A DNA stretch of 64,000 nucleotides, taken from contig CATQJL010000316.1 in NCBI GenBank assembly GCA_958299035.1, forward strand, positions 49,163,585 to 49,227,584, read 5' to 3'. Below, in pieces: positions 48,018 through 57,751 of this stretch. Source of the stretch: Cylicocyclus nassatus (lineage: Eukaryota > Nematoda > Chromadorea > Rhabditida > Strongylidae). The position numbers were made by a program, and so were the translations under genes. Position 1 is the first letter of the stretch. Each line of letters starts with the position of its first letter. The notes under the pieces are model-generated. The model saw nothing but the letters and a program-made list of their open reading frames with translations. It was not told the origin of the DNA and searched no databases.

Positions 48018-48125
48018 AACGATGAGATTCAGGTTTGCAAGAAACATCCGCCTTCGCTGCTATACGACTTCTGGTGCACCATGGAGACAATTGCTATCGC
48101 TTGGGAGTTTTTTCGATTTTATGAG
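48018..48125 (+). CDS. Candidate exon, intact only in copy B
   Basis: Exactly 36 open codons lie between a TTGTCTCAG acceptor (ending 48017) and a GTGGAA donor-like site. Residues include CKKHPPSLLYDFWCTMETIA. The A copy (25117-25229) keeps both splice-like borders but has a 2-bp deletion inside. The product is not recognised. Confidence 0.4.
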
Positions 48126-50738
48126 GTGGAAATTGAAAACTTAAATAAGATTATCAGTCGAACATTATGAAGCCATCATTGAGAAAATGAAAAAAAAGCC
48201 AACATTGTGTGCATTACCCCAAATAAAGCACAATTTTCTCGACTAAAAATGTATATTAGTGTTAAAAATTAATGTAAGTTGGACGATTTAACAGTGTTTG
48301 CAACATTTGTGACTTATCTCGAAATTTTAAAGTGTTTGGGGCTCCTGGTAAGAAAATATTATTTATTATTTGAATGTAATCATTTGGCTCCCAACAAAAG
48401 TAACCATTTCATTTACAAAAAACAGTGACCATGGTTATCCATTATGTGATGTTCAGGGACTGAACACTTATTTGTAAACTGTTTTCTACACGTCTGTCTG
48501 CCAAACAATTTCCTGAACAGAAATGATCGCTTTTTCGAGAATAAATCATATTCTGCTGGGGGTCAGAAATTAATGCAAAATTTCTCGCTCATTGATCCGC
48601 TATACTTGGATTGACAATTCTGAAAATTTATGGTCCGTTTAGATGTTGTCAGCATAAGTGCCAAATCTTGAAACTATAGATATAAAACGGATACACAAAA
48701 TTTATGGAAAAATGACGTTTTAAATTTTTGCAAAAGGCAGCCTCAAAAATAGGGAAAAGTTTTGACATTAATTCGAGATGCATTTTATGGTATTCATGTC
48801 AGTCCAAGTGTTACGATGAGTTTATTCTTTCCCGTGAGATTCCGAATTTAGCAACAAAATGTAGTGATTGACGTAACCACCTCTAAGAGTTCATGACTCA
48901 CTGCTCGTCAAATAGAGCAAAATCCTGAATAGACGAGGTTATAAGTGAGTTTGCTTGAAAGGCATGAAAGTAAACAGCATAGCTTAGCTGGGCGGCTATG
49001 AAGTTTAAAGTGGTGATTTACCACAGTACCTTAGCGACTGCTAACACATTCTGCTAGTGGAGTTAAGCTAGAAAATGCTTCTCATAGTGACCTAAAAAGT
49101 CTGTCTTTTCTTGTAGCTAGTTTGCTTAAAGTTTAAGTTACTTGCGCTTGAGAATGTTACGTTCCTAAATCTAAGATACATAAGTATTAATCTAGGATCA
49201 AGTCAGTTGCAAGATTGGTTCACATTTCGATAAATAAATGATATGAAGACATACACCGGCTACCATAAACCTGCCACAGGTATGGTGTGGGTGTGACAGC
49301 TCACGGGCGGAACCGCAGTTACAGAAAAAACTTTTCGTTCTACGAACTCAATGCAGTTCAACTGTAAATGGGAAGTCGAAATAGCAGTTGACTGCTGCCG
49401 TTCTTGGTAGCAGCATTTTTTTCTGAACTCTTGCAGAAGTGAAAATGATTGTCTGTAATTGCCCTTATTCAAACTTCGTACTAAGGAAACGTCGACAATC
49501 ACAACGAGAATAAGTGTTTTGTCAAAGTTAACGCCATGTGCTGGTGGTCCAATTTATGAATAATTTTGGGAGCTCTACTGCGATGCCGGATGGGTAAGAT
49601 CGTTAAGAGTGTAAACAAGATGGTATTGCTGATTTTTTCAGTGCTTGTTGGTTGCGTCACTCTATCATTTTTCATGAGACAAATGCCAAAAGTATCGTAT
49701 TTCTGGGAGTTCCCACTTTTCGTGTTGCATTGGAAATTCGCAAAGACTTAAAAACTGATTACGAAAGCACATACTTCGAATTCGCTATTCAGTTTTCAAT
49801 TCATTCTCATATGACGTCATTTGAAGTCACGACAAAAAGAATAAAAGCTATCAATCTCTTCGTATGCTACCTTGATTGACATGCGACAGGATCCACTGTA
49901 GTTGTTCAAAGGAAACAGCCCTCCAAAACAGTAGTTTCGCTAACTCGATAAAAAAATTTTTAGCATTTGAAGAGCAAAGGAGTGATTGAAACCTAAAATG
50001 ATCACGTAAGTAACACTGGGGTTTATAAATCTTTCCTATGACGTCAAATCGAATCATTTCTCAATACATCGTCTCTCGAGGAGCACATAGGATCATCCTT
50101 ATTATGTGCAGTGATATGTGACGTTTACTATAGTATAATGAAAAAGGATTTTTTCTGCATTTTTGATGAAGATTCATTGTTGGTGTAGTATACCTGTTTC
50201 CTACCGGATAGATGTCTTTAAAGAATGCATATCTTCACAAAGTTACTTTTTGTAATCTTCGAACCTTATTTTGTAGTAAAAACTTTAAGTTAAAAATATT
50301 GAAAACTCATTTTAAAATTGTTTGAAAAGCACATTGTTCATACAGTGTACACTTTTTTATATTTAATAAACGTGCATAAGAGTTGACCTAAGCAAAAACA
50401 GTATTGAAGTCGAGTAAAAATTTTGAAATACAAGTACCCCAATTTCACAATTATAAGATACACCTTTTTCGTGTTTCAAGCAAGCAGCTCGACCGCGCCA
50501 CTGTGTTTTGCAAAATGGTCGCTCTTCCACACATTTCTTCCAAGTAGGAGCAGCACGGTAAAGGGTCCTTTGGTCACGAAAGTTTTTGTTGTGTTCAGGC
50601 TGGCCGAGCAGAAAAAACGGGGGATGTCTTGTAATCGTGAAATTAGAGTGTCTAGAAATTGCCAATTGATCTGCTCCCATTTCAAATAGAATAGTTATTT
50701 CATAAAACAAGACGAAAAGCGCTGGTTCGAATTGGTCA

Positions 50739-50743
50739 TTTAG
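50739..50743. repeat. BEL target site duplication, left (TTTAG)
   Basis: TTTAG precedes the 5' LTR and recurs right after the 3' LTR at 61501-61505. A 5-bp duplication fits BEL/Pao integration. Confidence 0.93.
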
Positions 50744-51476
50744 TGTCGCGGCTCGCGCGATGCAAGCCTCTCCTCGATTCAGGTGCCGGGAGCACTGCAT
50801 GCCGCCGAATCGGGCGCGCTTTTACATTCGCGCCCGGACCTCTCCTTGCTTGGGCGCGTTGCCAAGTCGAGGGGTATATAAGGCCGCGCAACGCGCGCCA
50901 TTTGCCTCTTTGACTTTCGGTGACCTCGTTTTCAAATTCGTCTGATTTCTCTTGTGCTCTTATCGATCGTGCTTGGCAGCTACCCCAGCAAGCTCCCGTG
51001 GATGAAGTCTTGCGAGCAGAGTCATTATTAGAGCTTTTGGATCATGCCGCGCTACGCGCGAGGAAAGTTAGAGCTTTGATTTATGCTTGAACCGGGAGTG
51101 GAGAGGGTCGCACCTTTCCTACGCGGAGGCGAGAGTAGGCGGTCGGCCCCTGTGGATTCCCTGACATCGTGTGTTGGAATTAGGCTGGTGATCATCGGCG
51201 GCTTGGGACGAGGCGGACTCGTCCCCTATATCGTTTTCTCTTTAGATTTTATGTATTCTCTAGCTTAGCTGTTTATGTAGTATAGTTTGTTGTTAGTTAG
51301 ATAAAGTTAAGTAATCTAGCCGCGCGGTTGTTGTCATGGTTTATCGCCACTTATCGGGATCGTCTCGTCGGACACGCCGGAGTAGCTAACCGGCGCCAAG
51401 GTTTGTGGACAGCAAGTGCAGGGTTGTGCAGGCAGTCGAGCGAGGCAGGGGGTGCTGAGCCCACCGAGCCGCAACA
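50744..51476 (+). repeat. BEL 5' LTR (733 bp)
   Basis: It begins TGTCGCGGCT and ends CCGCAACA, with standard TG/CA termini. It differs from the 3' LTR at about three positions (near 50872, 51261 and 51434) and has no length difference. Confidence 0.97.
50875..50881 (+). promoter_or_regulatory. TATA box in BEL 5' LTR
   Basis: TATATAA within GGGGTATATAAGGCC lies about 130 bp into the LTR. It is the likely core promoter of the element, duplicated at 60899-60905 in the 3' LTR. Confidence 0.7.
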
Positions 51477-51487
51477 TGGTGCATCGA
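51477..51487 (+). other. BEL primer binding site (tRNA-Gly)
   Basis: TGGTGCATCG follows the LTR with no spacer. It is complementary to the 3' end (including CCA) of metazoan tRNA-Gly with GCC or TCC anticodon. Confidence 0.8.
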
Positions 51488-52867
51488 CGCCGAGCGCATG
51501 GACGATGGAGGATTCCGCCCGCGTATGGAATTGGATTGGACACGCAGATCGAGGACGAGCTGGACAAGATCAGGACTTATGGGAACGCGCCATCCCATCT
51601 TCCATGCGTGCGTAACGGACCTGAGTCTACCACGCTCAGCACGATAAGAAGATCAGCAACAAGGAGACCAGAGGACACTCGACGACCAGTAGCAGGACTG
51701 CAGGAATGGTAGCCATGAGTATGATGTCGAGCGTGGGGTGGACAGGAGGTGAGATGGTGGCAGCTCTCGCCAACTCGAAACTTCAGAGCTCAGCGCTCAC
51801 TTCATACTGTGATTGGTGCTTACTCGTGCTTCTGAAGTACTATCCAGGTGACGGGCCGGTGTCATCCCCGACGGACTCGACCACGGGAACCCTTGTGGTT
51901 ACGCGCGCGCGCATCTGTCGAGTCGTGGCCCGAAGCTGGTCGAAACCTTAAGATCTCGAACAGTTTCGGTGAGCTGCTATGGGAGCGCTGTGACACTGTC
52001 TAACGAGGTTAGGAGCTCCTAATCAAGTTAGAGCCTGGACCACAACCGGTATTTGCGTAATTGGTCGCTAGCAAATGGGCGTGCCGGAGGGAGTACTAGA
52101 GGGTTCCCCATACCAACATACCCCCCTTTTATTTTTCATGTTTCTTTTCGCGCTATCATCGTCAATATTACAACCACCGTTTTGTCTAATATGGGCCCGT
52201 AGTTTCCAACTGCTCTTAATCCTTCTTCTTCGTATACAGGAGCATTCTTCTAGGACTTGATCGCCAGGGACCCAATTGTGGAGGGCACCTCGCTACCAAG
52301 GCCGCGCTCCAGTAAAGGCCACCCTCATTTCCATTTCATCAAGGGCACCCCCCTGTAAGCCTCGATGGCCAGACGGGGCCCACTCGTGACCCAGCCCACG
52401 GACCGGCTGGCATTCCGACAAACGTGTCAGACACTACCAGTTCGTTCTGGGCCTGACCATCGAGACTGTGCCCACAACCTCTAGTACTGGCGGAAGGAGT
52501 CGTGCAGTGTGCTATAGAGAGGCACGACCCCTGCAAGGTGGTTCCAGGCGCCCACGGGCATATCCCCCTTTTACTCTACTTCCCCCATGCCCCTCCTATT
52601 CGTCGGTAGGAGCCCTGGATAGTCGCCGATGGGCCTCCGTGCAAGTCACTATTTCTTCACATTGTTACTTGCGCACTAAACATCAGCGCGTCGTTCTAGT
52701 GACACCCTGTCGTAACTGTTGCTTTGCGCCTGTAGGTAGCCCCAATGGTAGTTTACCCCTCTGTTTTTAGGTTGAGCTAGGTTACTTATATCACATTTTA
52801 CTCACGTCATATTTATCGCTTTGTTGCTGTTTTATGTTTTTGATTGTTTTTCTGTCCTTTTTCTTCC
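51488..52867 (+). other. BEL leader, untranslated
   Basis: About 1.4 kb without a supported ORF. Pyrimidine-rich tracts with AG ends (for example TTCTTCGTATACAG near 52230) suggest one or more introns in the leader. Confidence 0.5.
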
Positions 52868-52869
52868 AG
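52854..52869 (+). promoter_or_regulatory. Splice acceptor before BEL gag ATG
   Basis: TCCTTTTTCTTCCAG ends at 52869, three bases before ATG 52873. It is the best acceptor in the element and supports that start over the upstream in-frame ATG at 52834. It could serve a leader intron or a spliced leader. Confidence 0.6.
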
Positions 52870-52872
52870 GTA

Positions 52873-53718
52873 ATGTCGCTTCTTGGAAGCTATAAAGCCC
52901 GCATCACCAAGGCCGCCAAAGCACTTCGTGAGAAAATCTCGGAAGTCGACGAGGCCATCCTACAACCGTTGGATCCTGCTGCGGAGGCAAGTAAGGATCC
53001 TCACTTTATTTTGAGTCATAAGAGTCTACTTTATTTGAGATTTACTTTGATTGAACGTGCTATTGCGCATCTTCGCGCCCAGAGAGAGAAAGCCGAAGAG
53101 TTTGCTCGTCAAAATCCTGACGAGCAGGGCGAGTTCCCCTTCCTTCACCAGATTCAGAGTCATTGGGACGCCAATGAACTGGATCAACTCGTGGAGGAGG
53201 CTGACACTCTTCACGCTCGTCTTGATACTGCGATCAAACTCTTACCGAGCTCGGAAGCTTTGTTTTCCATTCGTACTCCGGTTGTTCCTCCTTCTTTTTC
53301 TTCTGTTAATCTTTCACCTCATCCGACCCAAGACCCTATGACCGATCAGCCCGCGCAGGATGTAAGAGCGGAAATCCGGAGCCACTCTTCATCGAAGGAT
53401 CAGGATCGTCCATCAGAACCTGACCTTGTCGCGCCAGCTGATACGCTGCCACCGCGCGCTTCAAGCGCTACCCAGGGATTCGACGTTCCCCCCAATCACC
53501 CCCCAAATCCCCCAACTTTTGGTAACCCCTTCGTTACCTCTTCTTGCCCCCAGCCGAATCCGTTCGCAGCATCGGCGAAGCATCCCCATCCCTACTTCTA
53601 CCCAATCCTCCGTGGAACAATCGTTGAAGCTACCGAGCTTCGAGATCCCAACGTTTCATGGCGACATCGACAGTTTTTACGAGTTTTGGGACCTTTTTTC
53701 TACGGCCGTGCACAATAA
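52873..53718 (+). CDS. BEL gag, N-terminal frame
   Basis: The start at 52873 follows a strong splice acceptor. The ~280-residue frame begins MSLLGSYKARITKAAKALRE and contains helical, charged segments (SEVDEAILQPLD, LDQLVEEADTLHARLDTA), then a proline-rich linker. This resembles the coiled N-terminal region before DUF1759 in BEL/Pao Gag. The homologous DUF1759 part continues in the next frame (+1), so this frame loses sense after about 53600. The overlap with the following ORF contains C-rich tracts, where a one-base gain or sequencing error is plausible. The last ~25 residues are out of frame and not real Gag. Confidence 0.85.
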   Translation: MSLLGSYKARITKAAKALREKISEVDEAILQPLDPAAEASKDPHFILSHKSLLYLRFTLIERAIAHLRAQREKAEEFARQNPDEQGEFPFLHQIQSHWDANELDQLVEEADTLHARLDTAIKLLPSSEALFSIRTPVVPPSFSSVNLSPHPTQDPMTDQPAQDVRAEIRSHSSSKDQDRPSEPDLVAPADTLPPRASSATQGFDVPPNHPPNPPTFGNPFVTSSCPQPNPFAASAKHPHPYFYPILRGTIVEATELRDPNVSWRHRQFLRVLGPFFYGRAQ

Positions 53719-56700
53719 CACCAGTGTACCAGTGCCAGTTAAGTTCATGTACTTGAAGTCCCATCTACGTGGACCCGCCGCGAACATCATCGCCGGCTTT
53801 CAATCGACGGTTGAGAATTACGATGACGCAGTACGTATCCTAACCAACACGTATGGTCGCCCGGAGATCCTACGCAATAAGCTATGGGACAAGCTCTTGC
53901 AGTTACCACCTGCCTCAGAGTCGCCGCAGTCACAACGCGCGACACTTTGTGCTGTAAGAGCCACGTGGACCCAGCTTCAACATCTCAAAGAGGACTCTAG
54001 TGCGATAGGCACACTTAGAATCATTCGTGCCAAGTTTCCTCGGCGTACTCGTGAGAGAATTGGCGAATTCAAGAATAAGGGAGATCCGATGTGGACAGTA
54101 GATGAGTTGCTTGATACTTTGGATACCATCATCGATAGACTGGAGAACATAGAGGACGCAGACCCTTCGGATTATCACTCCTACAATTCTCAATCCGTTG
54201 TTCGTCAACACTCTCTTTCTCCTCGTAGATATCCGAGCGAGTATCGGACAGGTGAAGCGTTTACGCGCTATCGTACACCATCGCGATCGAGGCGTTCGCC
54301 GTCGCGCTCGCTGTCCCCTCGCAGTAGACATGAGAGATCATCATCACCCTACTACCCTAGGCGTGCGTCGTACAGCCCTACTAGATCGCGACGTGCAGCA
54401 CCATCTGATGTGCAGTGTGCCTTCTGTCACAACTTTGGTCATCTACCAGACCGTTGTAGAACCATCCCGGATGCTAGGCAGCGAAGAGTGTTTGTCAGTC
54501 GTCATAAGCTTTGTTGGTTGTGTTTGCAACCTGACCATACTTACATTGACTGTGACGAGCCTCTTTGTCCATATTGTAGCAGGATACATCATAGGTCACT
54601 CTGCCTCAAAACTTTATCCGTACCGCGATCGCCAAGTCCATCGCCTAGGCAACGCTATCAGGACTCGCATAGATCTCAATCGCCAAGACGTGTTCAATTT
54701 TCTGAGGAAGCCTATAGACCGTCATCTCGTACAAGCACCCGTGCATCTTCGCGCGGTTTTCAGTCCAGGTCACCACCACCATCTAGGAATAGGTTTTCTC
54801 CTACACCATCTAGGCGCACTTCACTATCGCGAAGGTCGCGCAGTCCTATGTCTGCAGTACACAGCGCCAACTGTACCCTTGACGTGCATGGAACTACCAA
54901 TGATACACGATCTGACTCTCCTGACGATCATTCTCCAGCTCGCACGGATGTGCATCCGCCTTCTTCTTGTACATCTGTCTGTCATGATCAGTCAACACCT
55001 CAGGAGCCCCGCCTAATGGTAGTCCACGCTGTAACTAGGAATTATAAGACCAACAAGAGCGAACTACTCACGGTGTTCTTGGATAGTGGTTCGCAGTATA
55101 GTTTTATTTGCACCGCGTTGGCCAAACATCTGGGCCTTTCATTCAGGAATACCAGGACTATTACTACCCTGACGTTCGGAGGACATCAGTATACGGAATC
55201 GTCAGAGGTCACTCTTACACTTTGGGACCAATACGACTATCCGATCCAACTCGAGCTATGGACGCGCGAGAAGATCACGACAGTCCCACGGACTAACAAC
55301 TGTTACGACAGTACCATCGTCGATCCTGCAGATAGAGTGGAAGTTGACGTGCTTTTAGGAATAGACAACTATTGGCGTGTTGTAGATCTGCACAGGAATG
55401 AGAAGTTACCATCAGGACTCATCTTGTCGCACACAAGGTTCGGACCAGTTTTATCTGGCATACAGCACCCGGTTGTTTCTAACACCCTTTCAACTATCCA
55501 CAATTTCTCGGACGAAGACGAGCCAGAGAGCGAACGATCAATACGTAGCTTTCTCGGTCTCGATGTACTCGGATTAGACGAAGGCGAAGATGTGGATGCC
55601 GACGTCATCAGGCAGTTTTTTAGCAAGGTCGCCATTGTAGACGGCAGTATTTACGTCTCCTTTCCTTGGAAGTCAGAACATCCTCCTCTCGCGGATAACA
55701 AACCTTTAGCCTTTCGCCGATTGCAGAGTCAGTATGAGAAGTTTCGAGCGACACCGGAAGCTTGGAAAGATTACTGCAGGACAATTGAGGAGCAATTGCG
55801 AATTGGCATTATTGAGGATGTCACGGACGTTGCCGCGCAAGGCTCGAATATATATTATATTCCACATCAAGCCGTTTATAAACAAGACAGCTCCACCACC
55901 AAGTTAAGGATCGTCTTTGACGCGTCGAGTCATCAGAAAGGTTGTCCAAGCCTCAACGACTGCTTACACCAAGGACCTTCCTTACTGCCAGATTTAGTAG
56001 GAACTCTGATGCGAAGCAGGTTCCATCGCTTCCTTATCATTGCCGACGTGGAGAAAGCGTTTCACCAGATCCATTTACATCAGGATCAGAGGGATTCTAC
56101 TAGATTCCTATGGTTGCAAGATGTCCAACAACCACCTTCAACGGACAATCTTCGTATACTACGCTTTACGCGCGTGCCGTTCGGTATCAACGCATCATCC
56201 TTCCTACTTAGTATGTCCATCAGATACTTTTTGGAACAGGATCCAGCAAATCGGCTCAAGGAACAGATTCTTGCTAACACTTATGTCGATAATCTCATCA
56301 TTGGCGCAGACTCCAATCAGGAATGCCTGACTAAGTGTAAACAGTGCAAGGACATTTTCGCAAGGATGTGCATGAACCTTCGCGAGTTCATGTCTAATAG
56401 CCAGAGTACGATGCTGTCGATTCCTGAACACGATCGTATGACAATACACGGACATTTCGTCAAGTTTCTAGGGATTAAATGGGATCCTAAGCTTGATGTG
56501 CTGCATGTGCCGATTAACATCGCGCACCAACCCGTAACGAGCAAGAGGACAGCATTAAGAGTCTATGCGTCTACGTTTGATCCTCTAGGACTGTTAACAC
56601 CGCTGCTGGTAAGACCCAAAATGTTTATACAGGACTTATGGGAAGCCGGTTATGATTGGGATGACCCCTTCACTGAGGAAGATGCCCAGAGATGGAACAA

Positions 56701-57751
56701 CATCGTGCAGGAAATGAGCGACTTTCACTCGCACGTGCCGCGCTACCTCGGATCTACTTGTGATGATGCTTACGATTTGGTTCTTTGTTCGGACGCGTCT
56801 AAGCGAATTTATGCCACCGTCGCTTACGTCTTGACATGTGAGTCGAACAATAAACCACAATCAACCTTATTCTTCGCGAAAGCGAAGCTAGCTCCCCCAG
56901 GTGCGATCACCATCCCTCGCATGGAGCTTCTAGCTTGTCACATGGCAGCCAAGATGGCAAAGTTTCTGATAGGCCAGTGCAAAGTCAGCTTCCGATCAAT
57001 TAGATTCCTCACCGATTCTCAGATAGTTCTGTACTGGATTCAGTCGCGCAAGCCGCTCAAGACTTATGTCGCAAACCGCGTCAGATACATCCGTCGCGTA
57101 CTAGACGAGTTGAGAGCGGACAACATTGCTACCGGATTTTACTACTTGGATACGGACAATAACCCGGCGGACTGTGCCACCCGAGGATTAACCGCCTCAG
57201 AATTCCAGAATCACATGTGGTGGACAGGCCCAAGCTTTTTCATGACCCCTTCTTCGCAGTGGCCCTGGAAGAATCTTGAACCATCAGTTACTTTTCCGCC
57301 AGGTGCTGAAGTAGAAGAGCTTAAGGTGGTCACAACATCGATGAACACCATCCTGGAATCTTATACCTCCTTCGTGCCTTTTACGCGTACCAATTCTTAC
57401 ACCAAGTTGGTTCGAGTCACTGCGTATGTCCTAAAGTTTTTGGCCAAAGTGCGTCACCGAGCCAGGACGCGCTGCCATCATGAGAACCAGGACACGCAAT
57501 CTATTCTTAGCACGATGGACACGACACCCGTGGTAACACCAAAGGACTTCACGACGGCTGAATCGTTGCTCATACGCGAGCACTACAGGGAGTGCCAGCA
57601 ACGCTTGAACAGTTCATATATGAAGAAGTTTCGCACGACATGCGACGAGGACGGTATCATCAGAGTCAATTGGCGCAGTCTAACGCGCAGACCGACAACT
57701 CTACGAATCCCATTCTTATATTGTCGGATCGTCCTCTCTGTCATATGTTGA
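53426..57751 (+). CDS. BEL gag/pol: DUF1759, zinc knuckles, A17-type protease, RT, RNase H
   Basis: Homology to Gag starts near residue 67 (PSFEIPTFHGD) and runs to about 245 (DUF1759-type capsid region). Three CX2CX4HX4C knuckles follow (about 331-344, 363-376 and 381-393), flanked by RS-rich tracts (281-326, 401-476). The protease has its catalytic FLDSGSQ at 551-557. The RT shows ADVEKAFHQI (873-882), TRVPFGINASS and the YVDN box at 953-956, where most retroelements have YxDD. RNase H has CSDAS (1121-1125), IPRMELLA and FLTDSQ. The frame leaves the integrase region around 57660-57720, and the residues after that point to 57751 are out of frame. There is no ATG of its own near the homology start, so it must be reached from the gag frame. 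Confidence 0.95.
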   Translation: MSRQLIRCHRALQALPRDSTFPPITPQIPQLLVTPSLPLLAPSRIRSQHRRSIPIPTSTQSSVEQSLKLPSFEIPTFHGDIDSFYEFWDLFSTAVHNNTSVPVPVKFMYLKSHLRGPAANIIAGFQSTVENYDDAVRILTNTYGRPEILRNKLWDKLLQLPPASESPQSQRATLCAVRATWTQLQHLKEDSSAIGTLRIIRAKFPRRTRERIGEFKNKGDPMWTVDELLDTLDTIIDRLENIEDADPSDYHSYNSQSVVRQHSLSPRRYPSEYRTGEAFTRYRTPSRSRRSPSRSLSPRSRHERSSSPYYPRRASYSPTRSRRAAPSDVQCAFCHNFGHLPDRCRTIPDARQRRVFVSRHKLCWLCLQPDHTYIDCDEPLCPYCSRIHHRSLCLKTLSVPRSPSPSPRQRYQDSHRSQSPRRVQFSEEAYRPSSRTSTRASSRGFQSRSPPPSRNRFSPTPSRRTSLSRRSRSPMSAVHSANCTLDVHGTTNDTRSDSPDDHSPARTDVHPPSSCTSVCHDQSTPQEPRLMVVHAVTRNYKTNKSELLTVFLDSGSQYSFICTALAKHLGLSFRNTRTITTLTFGGHQYTESSEVTLTLWDQYDYPIQLELWTREKITTVPRTNNCYDSTIVDPADRVEVDVLLGIDNYWRVVDLHRNEKLPSGLILSHTRFGPVLSGIQHPVVSNTLSTIHNFSDEDEPESERSIRSFLGLDVLGLDEGEDVDADVIRQFFSKVAIVDGSIYVSFPWKSEHPPLADNKPLAFRRLQSQYEKFRATPEAWKDYCRTIEEQLRIGIIEDVTDVAAQGSNIYYIPHQAVYKQDSSTTKLRIVFDASSHQKGCPSLNDCLHQGPSLLPDLVGTLMRSRFHRFLIIADVEKAFHQIHLHQDQRDSTRFLWLQDVQQPPSTDNLRILRFTRVPFGINASSFLLSMSIRYFLEQDPANRLKEQILANTYVDNLIIGADSNQECLTKCKQCKDIFARMCMNLREFMSNSQSTMLSIPEHDRMTIHGHFVKFLGIKWDPKLDVLHVPINIAHQPVTSKRTALRVYASTFDPLGLLTPLLVRPKMFIQDLWEAGYDWDDPFTEEDAQRWNNIVQEMSDFHSHVPRYLGSTCDDAYDLVLCSDASKRIYATVAYVLTCESNNKPQSTLFFAKAKLAPPGAITIPRMELLACHMAAKMAKFLIGQCKVSFRSIRFLTDSQIVLYWIQSRKPLKTYVANRVRYIRRVLDELRADNIATGFYYLDTDNNPADCATRGLTASEFQNHMWWTGPSFFMTPSSQWPWKNLEPSVTFPPGAEVEELKVVTTSMNTILESYTSFVPFTRTNSYTKLVRVTAYVLKFLAKVRHRARTRCHHENQDTQSILSTMDTTPVVTPKDFTTAESLLIREHYRECQQRLNSSYMKKFRTTCDEDGIIRVNWRSLTRRPTTLRIPFLYCRIVLSVIC

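Noticed and set aside
53930..55016. Long minus- and plus-strand frames overlapping BEL gag/pol (133 and 272 codons)
   Set aside because: They are shadow frames of GC-rich, Arg/Ser-rich coding sequence carrying the real zinc knuckles.
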